From Streptomyces sp. NBC_01288 (lineage in GTDB: Bacteria > Actinomycetota > Actinomycetes > Streptomycetales > Streptomycetaceae): a stretch of DNA of 64,000 nt. The DNA lies in the NCBI RefSeq assembly GCF_035982055.1, contig NZ_CP108427.1, positions 4,711,001 through 4,775,000 of the forward strand, read 5' to 3'. The notes under the pieces were generated by a model that saw only the letters and a list, made by a program, of their open reading frames with translations, was not told the DNA's origin and searched no databases. Of this stretch, positions 49,178-58,619 are shown piece by piece; the first letter of the stretch is position 1, and the number at the start of each line of letters is the position of its first letter. A program made the position numbers and the translations under genes.

Positions 49178-50158
49178 ATGAAAATTGCTTTCGTCGGGAA
49201 GGGCGGCAGCGGGAAGACCACCCTGTCCTCCCTGTTCGTACGTCACCTCGCGGCCACCGCCCAACCGGTCGTCGCCGTCGACGCGGACATCAACCAGCAC
49301 CTGGGCCCCGCCCTCGGCCTGGACGAGTCCGAGGCCGCCGCACTGCCCGCACTCGGCGAGCACCTCCCCCTGATCAAGGACTACTTGCGCGGCACCAACC
49401 CGCGCATCGCCTCCGCCGACCAGATGATCAAGACCACCCCGCCCGGCGAGGGCTCCCGGCTGCTGCGGGTGCGCGAGAACAATCCGGTCTACGACGCCTG
49501 CGCGCGACCGGTGGAACTCGACGGCGGCGCCGTCCGTTTGATGGTCACGGGCCCCTTCACCGACGCCGACCTGGGGGTCTCCTGCTACCACTCCAAGACG
49601 GGAGCGGTGGAGCTGTGCCTGAACCACCTGGTGGACGGGCGCGACGAGTTCGTCGTGGTGGACATGACGGCGGGCTCGGACTCCTTCGCCTCCGGCATGT
49701 TCACCCGCTTCGACATCACGTTCCTGGTGGCCGAGCCGACCCGGAAGGGGGTCTCCGTCTATCGCCAGTACAAGGAGTACGCCCGCGACTTCGGAGTCGT
49801 CCTGAAGGTCGTCGGCAACAAGGTGCGGGACCAGGACGACCTCGACTTCCTCCGCGCCGAGGTCGGGGACGACCTGCTCGTGACGGTGGGGCACTCGGAC
49901 TGGGTGCGCGCCATGGAGAAGGGCCGGCCGCCCCGGTTCGAGCTCCTGGAGGACGCCAACCGCAGCGCTCTGCGCCTGCTGGAGATCGCCGCCGACGCGA
50001 CGTACGAACTGCGTGACTGGGAGCGCTACACGCGGCAGACGGTGCACTTCCACCTGAAGAACGCGCAGAGTTGGGGCAACGAGCGCACCGGGGCCGACCT
50101 GGCTGCGCAGGTCGACCCCGGGTTCGTGCTCGACGAGAGCGTCACCGCCACGGTGTGA
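49178..50158 (+). CDS. CooC/MinD-like ATPase
   Basis: A 326-residue SIMIBI-class ATPase. Deviant Walker A KGGSGKTTLSSLF at the N-terminus, then AVDADINQHLG, and VVVDMTAGSDSFASG as switch/Walker B. Related to the CooC maturation ATPases and to ParA-like proteins. Its partner is not evident here. ATG 49178 (MKIAFVGKGG) gives the normal N-terminus. Confidence 0.85.
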   Translation: MKIAFVGKGGSGKTTLSSLFVRHLAATAQPVVAVDADINQHLGPALGLDESEAAALPALGEHLPLIKDYLRGTNPRIASADQMIKTTPPGEGSRLLRVRENNPVYDACARPVELDGGAVRLMVTGPFTDADLGVSCYHSKTGAVELCLNHLVDGRDEFVVVDMTAGSDSFASGMFTRFDITFLVAEPTRKGVSVYRQYKEYARDFGVVLKVVGNKVRDQDDLDFLRAEVGDDLLVTVGHSDWVRAMEKGRPPRFELLEDANRSALRLLEIAADATYELRDWERYTRQTVHFHLKNAQSWGNERTGADLAAQVDPGFVLDESVTATV

Positions 50159-50179
50159 GGCGCGTCCCTTCTCGATCGT

Positions 50180-51451
50180 CTACTGCTTGACCGCCGGCGC
50201 CCCGGGGACGCCCTTCGGGGCCGGGGCGGGGCGGCCGGTCAGGAAGGACGTCCAGCCCGGCTTCGGCGCCTCGCCGACGTTCAGGGTGCGCAGCTTGGCC
50301 AGGGTCCCCGGGTCCTGGGCATCCAGCCAGTCGGACAGCTGCCGGAAGGACACGCAGCGCACCTCGGACTTGTTGCAGACCTTCTCGATGACCTCGTCGA
50401 GGGCACGCATGTACGTGCCGCCGTTCCAGGACTCGAAGTGGTTGCCGATGACCAGGGGCGCGCGGTTGCCGTCGTAGGCCCGGTCGAAGCCCTTGAGCAG
50501 GCCGTCACGCATCTCGTCGCCCCACTGGTCGAACTTGTCGGGGTCGCCCTGGGTCTGCGTGCCGGACTGGTTGACCATGAAGTTGTAGTCCATGGTCAGC
50601 TGCTCGTAGGTGTGGCCGGGGAAGGGGACGAGCTGCATGGACAGGTCCCACAGCCCCTCCTTCTTTTTGGGCCAGATCTGGTCGTTGACCCCGCTGGTGT
50701 CGTAGCGGAAGCCCAGCTGGCTGGCCGCCTTCATGAAGTTGGCCTGGCCCTCCAGGCAGGGCGTGCGGGCGCCGACGAGTTCCTTGTCGTAGTCGAAGGG
50801 CAGTGAAGACGCCTTCTTCATCCCGGAGTTGGTCTTCCAGGTCTTCACGAACTGCTTCGCCTGGGCGATCTCGCTCTTCCACTCGGCGACCGACCACTCG
50901 CCGACCCCGCCGTTCTTGCCGCAGAAGTGGCCATTGAAGTGGGTGCCGATCTCGTTGCCCTCCAGCCACGCCAGGCGCAGCTGCTTCACGGTGTCGGCGA
51001 TGCCCTGCTCGTCGTTGAAGCCGATGTCCGAGCTGCCGGGCGAGTGCTCCGGGGGCTTGTAGAGGTCGCGCTTGTCCTCCGGCAGCATGTACACGCCGCT
51101 GAGGAAGTACGTCATGTTCGCGTGGTTGGCCTTGGAGACCTTGCGGAAGTGGGAGAACAACTTCTGGCTGTCCTCGCCGGCGCCGTCGAAGGAGAAGACC
51201 ACGAACTGCGGGGGCTTCTGGCCGGGCTTGAGCCGCTCGGGTCTGGGCAGATGCGGCTGCGCCCCGGTGTACGACGTGGAGCCGTCCCCGATCAGGCGGA
51301 CTCCGCTCTTGGGTGCCGGGGCGGGCGCCGCCTTGTGCGGACCGTGCGCCCCCTGCGGGGAACCGTTGTCACCGATCGCGCAACCGGCGAGCGACGCGGC
51401 ACAGGCCGCGGCGATCACGGCGCCCGCGGTGATCCTCTGGGTGGCGGCCAT
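50180..51451 (-). CDS. Polysaccharide-deacetylase-like lipoprotein
   Basis: A 423-residue exported lipoprotein: hydrophobic leader and lipobox SLAGC, a Pro/Ala linker, then a NodB-like domain (FVVFSFDGAGEDSQKLFSHF; NHANMTYFLSGVYML; NEIGTHFNGHFCGKNGG). The first metal motif has FDGAG in place of TFDDG and the HxxxH-like GTHFNGHF is present, so metal binding may be retained. Four Cys suggest disulfides. Convergent with the CooC-like gene (22-bp gap). Confidence 0.8.
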   Translation of the reverse strand: MAATQRITAGAVIAAACAASLAGCAIGDNGSPQGAHGPHKAAPAPAPKSGVRLIGDGSTSYTGAQPHLPRPERLKPGQKPPQFVVFSFDGAGEDSQKLFSHFRKVSKANHANMTYFLSGVYMLPEDKRDLYKPPEHSPGSSDIGFNDEQGIADTVKQLRLAWLEGNEIGTHFNGHFCGKNGGVGEWSVAEWKSEIAQAKQFVKTWKTNSGMKKASSLPFDYDKELVGARTPCLEGQANFMKAASQLGFRYDTSGVNDQIWPKKKEGLWDLSMQLVPFPGHTYEQLTMDYNFMVNQSGTQTQGDPDKFDQWGDEMRDGLLKGFDRAYDGNRAPLVIGNHFESWNGGTYMRALDEVIEKVCNKSEVRCVSFRQLSDWLDAQDPGTLAKLRTLNVGEAPKPGWTSFLTGRPAPAPKGVPGAPAVKQ

Positions 51452-51787
51452 GTCCGCCCACCTTCTTCCTTCGTTCGGACCGACGCCGGTCAGGGCGTTT
51501 TCTGGTGATGTGCCGGGAATCCCGGCAGCGCCGCCAAGGTCGCACGGGGCCGAAGGTGGGATTAGTACGACAAGCCGATGAAATTCTCACTTCACTCTCC
51601 GTAGTGACTTATTAGCCCATTTGCTCGCAAACCCTATGCTCGACCTTTACTCTGCATTACGATCCATTTACCGAGCGTTGAGATATCCCGCCGCTGCACG
51701 CCGTGACCCCACGGCCGCGACCGACCCCCGCCATCGACGGGGACCACCAGTTCCGCGACCGCGCTGCCCCGGAGGAGACGGGAAGAC
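51452..51787. other. Divergent promoter region
   Basis: A 336-bp gap between the lipoprotein and SulP genes. The centre (about 51,560-51,690) is AT-rich relative to the flanks and probably holds both promoters. No gene is seen. Confidence 0.5.
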
Positions 51788-54313
51788 ATGTCAGCCTGCG
51801 TACGTACCCGCGCCACCGACTCGAATTCGAACGCGAATCGGACGAAGCGCATCCACCAGCCGCACAGCCCGCCGCCGCCCTCGCCCCGCCGCTTCCGTGT
51901 CGCGGGCGCCGATGTGTCGGCCTCCATCGCGGTCTTCCTGATCGCCCTCCCCCTGTCCCTCGGCATCGCCCTCGCCACCGGCGCGCCCCTCCAGGCCGGC
52001 CTGGTCGCCGCCGCCGCGGGCGGCCTGGTAGCCGGACTGCTCGGCGGCTGCCCCCTCCAGGTCAGCGGCCCGGCCGCCGGGCTCACCGTGGTCACCGCCG
52101 ACCTGATCCACCGTTACGGATGGCGTACGACCTGCGCGGTCACCGTCCTCGCGGGCCTGGCCCAACTCGCCCTGGGCTGCGTGCGCGTGGCCCGCACCGC
52201 GCTCGCCGTCAGCCCCGCGATCGTGCACGGCATGCTCGCCGGCATCGGTGTCACCATCGCCGTCGCCCAGCTGCACATCGTGCTCGGCGGCACCCCGCAG
52301 AGCTCGGTCCTCGCCAACCTCCTTGCCCTGCCCGCCCAGTTGGCGGACCTGCACCCCGCCGACGTGGCGATGAGCGTGCTGACGCTGGCCCTTCTGCTGC
52401 TGTGGCCGCGCGTCCCCGGTCGGCTCGGGCACCTGATGCGCAAGATCCCGGCCGCGCTCGTCGCCGTCGCCGGGGCCACCCTCACCGCCTCGCTCACCGG
52501 GCTGAGCCTGGCCAAGGTCGACCTGCCGTCCTGGAGCAGTCACGCGCTGGCCGGACTCCCCGAGGGCCTGGTGCTCGGCATCGCCGCCGCTGTCCTCACC
52601 ACCACCCTGGTGTGCAGCGTGCAGTCGCTGCTCGGCGCCGTCGCCGTGGACAAGCTGGTCGCCGGGCAGCCCGGGCTCTCCGCCCGCGTCGGCCGCTCCG
52701 ACCTGAACCGCGAACTGCTGGGCCAGGGCGCCGCGAACATCGTCTCCGGCGCGCTCGGCGGACTGCCCGTCGCGGGCGTGGCCGTACGGAGTTCGGCGAA
52801 TGTGCAAGCCGGTGCCGTGAGCCGGAACTCCACGATGCTGCACGGCGTTCTCGTAGTGGTAGCCGCGCTGCTGATGGTCCCGGTGCTGGAGCTGATTCCC
52901 CTCGCTTCGCTCGCCGCACTCGTGATGGCCGTCGGCATCCAGATGGTGTCCCTGCACCACATCCGCACGGTGACCCGCCACCGCGAAGTGCTGGTCTACG
53001 CCGTCACCACCCTCGGCGTGGTCTTCCTCGGCGTCCTGGAGGGCGTGCTCCTCGGGGTCACCGTGGCCGTCGCCGTCGCCCTCAACCGCCTTGCCCACAC
53101 CCGCATCACGCACGACGAGAAGGAAGGAGTCCATCACGTACACGTCCGGGGGCAGTTGACGTTCCTCGCGGTGCCGCGGCTCAGCCGCACCCTGCATCTC
53201 GTACCCCAAGGCACCCACGTCGTCGTGGAGTTGGACGGTTCGTTCATGGACCACGCGGCGTACGAGTCACTTCAGGACTGGCAGACCGCGCACACCGCGC
53301 GCGGGGGCTCCGCCGAACTGACCGGGCGCCGTACGGGAGTTCGCGACACCGAGCCGGGCCGCACCGGGAGTGACACGACACCGGCCGACACCGCGACCGA
53401 CACAGCGACGAGCGGCACGACGACCAAGGCCCCGGCCCGCACCACGGCCGGCGAGCCGACGACGTCCACCGCCTGCCGCTGCCACCCCTGGACGCCCTGG
53501 CGCAACCATCAGTGCGACCACCCGCGGTCCGCCCCGCCGAGCGGACACCCGGGCGAGCCCACGGACCGTCCCGCACCCGGCACCGCCACACCGGGCGACG
53601 CAGGCACCGGACCCCACCCCGGCACCGGCAAGGACACCGGCCCCGGCGGTCACCAACTGGCCCGTGGCATCAGCGCGTTCCAGCGCAACACCGCACCGCT
53701 CGTGCGGGGCGAGCTGGCCCGGCTGGCGAAGGAAGGGCAGCGGCCCTCGCAGCTCTTCCTGACCTGTGCCGACTCGCGGCTGGTGACGTCGATGATCACC
53801 TCCAGTGGTCCCGGCGACCTGTTCGTAGTGCGGAACGTGGGCAACCTCGTGCCGCCGCCCGGCGAGGAGAGCGGGGACGACTCGGTGGCCGCCGCGATCG
53901 AGTACGCGGTGGACGTACTGCGCGTGAGATCGATCACGGTGTGCGGGCACTCCGGGTGCGGAGCCATGCAGGCGCTGCTCAACTCCGAGCCCGGGGGCGC
54001 CCAGACGCCGCTGAAGCGGTGGCTGCGGCACGGGGTGCCGAGCCTGGAGCGGATGGCCGACGACGGCCGACCCTGGGCTCGGTTGGCCGGAAGGGCGCCC
54101 GCAGACGCCGTAGAGCAGTTGTGTCTGACCAATGTGGTGCAGCAGTTGGAGCATCTGCGGGGGCACGAGTCGGTGGCTCGGGCGTTGCGGGAGGGGGCGT
54201 TGGAACTGCACGGGATGTACTTCCATGTCGGCGAGGCGCAGGCGTACTTGCTGACCGGGGAGGACGGGGACGACGTGTTCGACGGGGTGGGGGTGGCGGA
54301 CATGTCGGCCTGA
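51788..54313 (+). CDS. SulP anion transporter fused to beta-carbonic anhydrase
   Basis: An 841-residue fusion. Residues ~45-430 are a SulP/SLC26 transporter with about 10-12 membrane segments (FRVAGADVSASIAVFLIALPLSLGIALATGAPLQAGL; GLPVAGVAVRSSANVQAGA). A short STAS-like segment follows (~445-520). Residues ~520-620 are a Pro/Thr/Gly-rich linker. Residues ~625-835 are a beta-class carbonic anhydrase with zinc ligands in CADSR and HSGCG. It likely couples bicarbonate uptake to CO2/HCO3- interconversion. GGAGGAG lies upstream of the ATG. Confidence 0.9.
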   Translation: MSACVRTRATDSNSNANRTKRIHQPHSPPPPSPRRFRVAGADVSASIAVFLIALPLSLGIALATGAPLQAGLVAAAAGGLVAGLLGGCPLQVSGPAAGLTVVTADLIHRYGWRTTCAVTVLAGLAQLALGCVRVARTALAVSPAIVHGMLAGIGVTIAVAQLHIVLGGTPQSSVLANLLALPAQLADLHPADVAMSVLTLALLLLWPRVPGRLGHLMRKIPAALVAVAGATLTASLTGLSLAKVDLPSWSSHALAGLPEGLVLGIAAAVLTTTLVCSVQSLLGAVAVDKLVAGQPGLSARVGRSDLNRELLGQGAANIVSGALGGLPVAGVAVRSSANVQAGAVSRNSTMLHGVLVVVAALLMVPVLELIPLASLAALVMAVGIQMVSLHHIRTVTRHREVLVYAVTTLGVVFLGVLEGVLLGVTVAVAVALNRLAHTRITHDEKEGVHHVHVRGQLTFLAVPRLSRTLHLVPQGTHVVVELDGSFMDHAAYESLQDWQTAHTARGGSAELTGRRTGVRDTEPGRTGSDTTPADTATDTATSGTTTKAPARTTAGEPTTSTACRCHPWTPWRNHQCDHPRSAPPSGHPGEPTDRPAPGTATPGDAGTGPHPGTGKDTGPGGHQLARGISAFQRNTAPLVRGELARLAKEGQRPSQLFLTCADSRLVTSMITSSGPGDLFVVRNVGNLVPPPGEESGDDSVAAAIEYAVDVLRVRSITVCGHSGCGAMQALLNSEPGGAQTPLKRWLRHGVPSLERMADDGRPWARLAGRAPADAVEQLCLTNVVQQLEHLRGHESVARALREGALELHGMYFHVGEAQAYLLTGEDGDDVFDGVGVADMSA

Positions 54314-54480
54314 ACCTTGTTCACCCGGCGTCCGTGGGTACGAAAGACCCCCGTCACGCGCATCGCCCAGCGGGTCCGATGACAGGTCTAAACCAATATT
54401 TCGGCGACCCTTGTCATCGGACCCCCGGGTCTGATGAGCTGGCCCGGGACACAACGGACACCCTGGGAAAGGCAGATGCC

Positions 54481-56442
54481 GTGAGCAATGAAAGCCTGGC
54501 CAACCTGTTGCGCGAGGAGCGCAGGTTCGCACCCCCCGCCGACCTGGCGGCGAACGCCAATGTCACGGCGGAGGCGTATGAGCAGGCCAAGGCTGACCGG
54601 CTCGGCTTCTGGGCCGCGCAGGCCCGCCGCCTGAGCTGGGCGAAGGAGCCGAGCGAGACGCTGGACTGGTCGAACCCGCCGTTCGCCAAGTGGTTCAAGG
54701 ACGGCACGCTCAACGTGGCGTACAACTGCGTGGACCGGCATGTCGAGGCGGGCAACGGCGATCGCGTCGCCATCCACTTCGAGGGCGAGCCCGGCGACAG
54801 CCGCGCAATCACGTACGCCGAGCTGAAGGACGAGGTCTCCAAGGCCGCGAACGCCCTGCTGGAGCTCGGAGTTCGGAAGGGCGACCGGGTCGCCGTCTAC
54901 ATGCCGATGATCCCGGAGACCGCGGTCGCGATGCTGGCCTGCGCGCGCATCGGCGCCGCGCACTCGGTGGTGTTCGGCGGTTTCTCGGCGGACGCGCTCG
55001 CGACCCGCATCCAGGACGCGGACGCCAAGGTCGTCATCACCACGGACGGCGGCTGGCGGCGCGGTAAGCCCTCCGCCCTCAAGCCGGCCGTGGACGACGC
55101 GGTCGACCGCGCGGACAGCGGCGTCGAGCACGTGCTCGTGGTCCGCCGTACGGGCCAGGACGTCGCGTGGAACGACGAGCGGGACGTGTGGTGGCACGAG
55201 ATCGTCGAGCGGCAGTCGGCGGAGCACACGCCCGAGGCGTTCGAGGCCGAGCAGCCGCTGTTCATCCTCTACACCTCCGGTACTACGGGTAAGCCCAAGG
55301 GCATCCTCCACACCTCCGGCGGCTACCTCACCCAGGCCGCGTACACCCACCACGCCGTCTTCGACCTCAAGCCGGAGACCGACGTCTACTGGTGCACGGC
55401 CGACGTCGGCTGGGTCACCGGGCACTCGTACATCGTCTACGGCCCGCTGGCGAACGGCGCGACCCAGGTCATGTACGAGGGCACCCCGGACACCCCGCAC
55501 CAGGGCCGCTTCTGGGAGATCGTCCAGAAGTACGGGGTGACGATCCTGTACACCGCGCCGACCGCGATCCGCACGTTCATGAAGTGGGGCGACGACATCC
55601 CCGCGAAGTTCGACCTCGGCAGCCTGCGCATCCTGGGGTCCGTCGGCGAGCCGATCAACCCCGAGGCGTGGATCTGGTACCGCAAGCACATCGGCGCCGA
55701 CAGGACGCCGATCGTGGACACCTGGTGGCAGACCGAGACCGGCGCGATGATGATCTCGCCGCTGCCGGGCGTGACCGCGACCAAGCCCGGTTCCGCGCAG
55801 ACCCCGCTGCCCGGCATCTCCGCGACGGTCGTCGACGACGAGGCGAACGAGGTCCCGAACGGCGGCGGCGGTTACCTGGTCCTGACCGAGCCGTGGCCGT
55901 CGATGCTGCGCACGATCTGGGGCGACGACCAGCGGTTCCTCGACACGTACTGGTCGCGGTTCCCGGGCCGGTACTTCGCCGGTGACGGCGCGAAGAAGGA
56001 CGACGACGGCGACATCTGGCTGCTCGGCCGGGTGGACGACGTGATGCTCGTGTCCGGGCACAACATCTCCACCACCGAGGTCGAGTCGGCACTCGTCTCC
56101 CACCCCGCGGTCGCCGAGGCGGCCGTAGTGGGTGCGGCCGACGAGACGACCGGCCAGGCGATCGTCGCCTTCGTGATCCTGCGCGGCACGGCGAACGCCG
56201 AGGACGAGAACCTCGTCGCGGACCTGCGCAACCACGTCGGCGCCGTCCTCGGCCCGATCGCCAAGCCCAAGCGGGTCCTGCCGGTGGCCGAGCTGCCGAA
56301 GACCCGCTCCGGCAAGATCATGCGCCGCCTGCTGCGGGACGTGGCGGAGAACCGGCAGCTGGGAGACGTCACCACCCTGACCGACTCCACAGTCATGACC
56401 CTGATCCAGGACAAGCTCCCGGCCGCGCCGAGCGAGGACTGA
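54481..56442 (+). CDS. acs: Acetyl-coenzyme A synthetase
   Basis: A 653-residue AMP-forming acetyl-CoA synthetase of normal length. Adenylation motifs: YTSGTTGKPKG (P-loop-like A3), WWQTETGAMM (A5), DDVMLVSGHNISTTEVESAL (A8), and the catalytic Lys in PKTRSGKIMRR (A10), the usual site of regulatory acetylation. It activates acetate for central metabolism. GTG 54481 (VSNESLANLL) fits the family start; AAAGG lies upstream. A strong terminator follows. Confidence 0.95.
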   Translation: MSNESLANLLREERRFAPPADLAANANVTAEAYEQAKADRLGFWAAQARRLSWAKEPSETLDWSNPPFAKWFKDGTLNVAYNCVDRHVEAGNGDRVAIHFEGEPGDSRAITYAELKDEVSKAANALLELGVRKGDRVAVYMPMIPETAVAMLACARIGAAHSVVFGGFSADALATRIQDADAKVVITTDGGWRRGKPSALKPAVDDAVDRADSGVEHVLVVRRTGQDVAWNDERDVWWHEIVERQSAEHTPEAFEAEQPLFILYTSGTTGKPKGILHTSGGYLTQAAYTHHAVFDLKPETDVYWCTADVGWVTGHSYIVYGPLANGATQVMYEGTPDTPHQGRFWEIVQKYGVTILYTAPTAIRTFMKWGDDIPAKFDLGSLRILGSVGEPINPEAWIWYRKHIGADRTPIVDTWWQTETGAMMISPLPGVTATKPGSAQTPLPGISATVVDDEANEVPNGGGGYLVLTEPWPSMLRTIWGDDQRFLDTYWSRFPGRYFAGDGAKKDDDGDIWLLGRVDDVMLVSGHNISTTEVESALVSHPAVAEAAVVGAADETTGQAIVAFVILRGTANAEDENLVADLRNHVGAVLGPIAKPKRVLPVAELPKTRSGKIMRRLLRDVAENRQLGDVTTLTDSTVMTLIQDKLPAAPSED

Positions 56443-56479
56443 CCAGGACAGCGGACTGACCTGCGCATACGACGATGAA

Positions 56480-56510
56480 GGGCGCCCGGCGGCGAACATG
56501 CCGGGCGCCC
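56480..56510 (+). terminator. Terminator after acs
   Basis: GGGCGCCCGGC and GCCGGGCGCCC are perfect 11-bp arms with a 9-nt loop. Confidence 0.9.
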
Positions 56511-56555
56511 CATTCGCGCATAACGTGAGATCCGCAGGGCTCATCCCGCCGCACC

Positions 56556-56572
56556 TTAGGTAAGCTAAGTAA
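56556..56572. promoter_or_regulatory. AT-rich imperfect repeat upstream of nhaA
   Basis: TTAGGTAAGCTAAGTAA resembles half-sites of iron-regulator (DmdR/IdeR) boxes but is two bases short of the usual spacing. It lies about 80 bp before nhaA. Confidence 0.3.
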
Positions 56573-56653
56573 AGCGTCAAGGACGCGACAAGGTGCGCCG
56601 GGAAGTCTGGTCGGCAAGTGCTCTGTGCTGCCCGCCACCCCGGAGGTCTCCCC

Positions 56654-58090
56654 GTGACCGCGCCCCGCCCCACCGCCGCCCGCAAAGTGCTCGGACGGCT
56701 GTCCCTGCCCGAGCGGAACTTCGTCGCGGACGCGCTGCGCACCGAGACCGTCGGCGGTGTCCTCCTCCTGATCGCCGCGGTCACCGCGCTGATCTGGGCC
56801 AACGTTCCCGCCCTGCACAACAGCTACGAGAGCGTCAGCCACTACCACTTCGGCCCCGGCGCCCTCGGCCTGCACCTCTCGGTCGCCCACTGGGCCGCCG
56901 ACGGCCTCCTCGCCGTCTTCTTCTTCGTCGCCGGCATCGAGCTCAAGCGCGAACTCGTCGCCGGCGACCTGCGCGACCCCAGGGCCGCCGCCCTGCCCGT
57001 CGTGGCGGCCCTGTGCGGGATGGCCGTACCGGCACTCGTGTACACCCTCACGAGCCTCACCGGCGGCGGCTCCCTCCAGGGCTGGGCGGTGCCCACGGCC
57101 ACCGACATCGCCTTCGCGCTCGCCGTCCTCGCGGTCATCGGCACGTCGCTGCCGAGCGCGCTGCGCGCCTTCCTGCTCACCCTCGCCGTCGTCGACGACC
57201 TGTTCGCGATCCTGATCATCGCGGTCTTCTTCACCGCCGACATCGACTTCGTGGCGCTCGCCGGGGCGGCCGTGGGCCTGGCCGTCTTCTGGCTGCTGCT
57301 GCGCAGGGGCGTGCGCGGCTGGTACGTCTACGTCCCGCTCGCGCTCGTCATCTGGGCGCTGATGTACAACAGCGGCGTCCACGCGACGATCGCCGGTGTC
57401 GCGATGGGCCTGATGCTGCGCTGCACCACCCGCGAGGACGAGAAGCACTCCCCCGGAGAGCACGTAGAACATCTCGTACGGCCGCTGTCGGCGGGCCTCG
57501 CGGTGCCGCTGTTCGCGTTGTTCAGCGCCGGAGTCGCCATCTCGGGCGGCGCGTTGGGCGACGTGTTCACCAAACCGGAGACCCTCGGCGTGGTCCTCGG
57601 ACTCGTCGTCGGCAAGGCGGTCGGCATCTTCGGCGGGACCTGGCTGACGGCCCGTTTCACCCGGGCCTCGCTCAGCGACGACCTCGCCTGGCCGGACGTG
57701 TTCGCGGTCGCCTCGCTGGCCGGCATCGGCTTCACCGTGTCGCTGCTCATCGGGGAACTCGCCTTCGACGGCGACCAGATGCTCACCGACGAGGTCAAGG
57801 CGGCCGTCCTCGTCGGCTCCGTCGTCGCGGCCCTCGGCGCGACCGTGTTGCTCAAGCTGCGCAACGCCAGGTACCGCAGGATGTACGAGGACGAGGAGCG
57901 CGACGAGGACCTCGACGGCATCCCCGACATCTACGAGCAGGACGAGCCGTCGTACCACCTGCGCATGGCGGAGATCCACGAGCGCAAGGCCGCCGAGCAC
58001 CGCAGGCTCGCCGAGGTGAAGGCCGCCGAGCGACGCGGGCTTGCCGAAGTGGCGGGCGGGGCAGGCGAGGACAACGACGGTCCGGCATGA
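56654..58090 (+). CDS. nhaA: Na+/H+ antiporter NhaA
   Basis: A 478-residue NhaA. About 12 membrane segments, with the ion-binding Asp pair in LAVVDDLFAI and the family texts FFFVAGIELKRELV and AVPTATDIAFALAVL. It exports Na+ in exchange for H+. The C-terminal ~70 residues are charged and helical (AEIHERKAAEHRRLAEV), a tail common in Streptomyces copies. GTG 56654 has GGAGG 7 nt upstream. Confidence 0.93.
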   Translation: MTAPRPTAARKVLGRLSLPERNFVADALRTETVGGVLLLIAAVTALIWANVPALHNSYESVSHYHFGPGALGLHLSVAHWAADGLLAVFFFVAGIELKRELVAGDLRDPRAAALPVVAALCGMAVPALVYTLTSLTGGGSLQGWAVPTATDIAFALAVLAVIGTSLPSALRAFLLTLAVVDDLFAILIIAVFFTADIDFVALAGAAVGLAVFWLLLRRGVRGWYVYVPLALVIWALMYNSGVHATIAGVAMGLMLRCTTREDEKHSPGEHVEHLVRPLSAGLAVPLFALFSAGVAISGGALGDVFTKPETLGVVLGLVVGKAVGIFGGTWLTARFTRASLSDDLAWPDVFAVASLAGIGFTVSLLIGELAFDGDQMLTDEVKAAVLVGSVVAALGATVLLKLRNARYRRMYEDEERDEDLDGIPDIYEQDEPSYHLRMAEIHERKAAEHRRLAEVKAAERRGLAEVAGGAGEDNDGPA

Positions 58091-58133
58091 TCTGACCAGA
58101 CGGTACAAACACATGCAGATGAGGGAGTACGCG

Positions 58134-58619
58134 ATGAGCGCACCCGACGGCAGCCCGGTCGGCGCCGAACGCAGCATCGGCCAGTTGTTCGCCTCGGCGA
58201 CGACCGAGATGTCCGCGCTGGTGCACGACGAGATCGCGCTGGCGAAGGCGCAGCTCAAGCAGGACGTCAAGCGCGGTGTAGCGGGCGGCGGCGCGTTCAC
58301 GGTCGCCGCGGTGGTCCTGCTGTTCTCCCTGCCGATGCTCAACTTCGCGCTGGCGTACGGCATTCGGACCTGGAGCGGCTGGAACATGGCCCTCTGCTTC
58401 CTGCTCTCCTTCGCCGCGAACGTGCTCGTCGCGGTCGTCCTCGGGCTGGTGGGCGTGCTCTTCTTTAAGAAGGCGGCGAAGAGCAAGGGCCCGCAGAAGG
58501 TGGCCGCTTCGGTGAAGGAGACCGCGGGCGTCCTGGGCAACGCCAAGCCGCATCCCCGCGCGGCGATCGAGGACCGTGTCCCCGAAGCCATCGAGGCTGT
58601 GGCACGCTCGTCCTCATGA
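58134..58619 (+). CDS. Holin-X / DUF1469-type membrane protein
   Basis: A 161-residue protein: amphipathic N-terminus (SIGQLFASATTEMSALVHDEIALAKAQLKQDV), then two membrane helices (FTVAAVVLLFSLPMLNFALAYG; LCFLLSFAANVLVAVVLGLVGVLFF) and a soluble tail. Annotated as phage-holin family in actinobacteria, but it is a host gene of unknown role. GAGGGA precedes ATG 58134. It overlaps the next gene by 4 bp. Confidence 0.8.
   Translation: MSAPDGSPVGAERSIGQLFASATTEMSALVHDEIALAKAQLKQDVKRGVAGGGAFTVAAVVLLFSLPMLNFALAYGIRTWSGWNMALCFLLSFAANVLVAVVLGLVGVLFFKKAAKSKGPQKVAASVKETAGVLGNAKPHPRAAIEDRVPEAIEAVARSSS

Noticed and set aside
56556..56572. A genuine iron (DmdR/IdeR) box before nhaA
   Set aside because: Half-sites are present but the spacing and right arm deviate too much; kept only as a low-confidence site.
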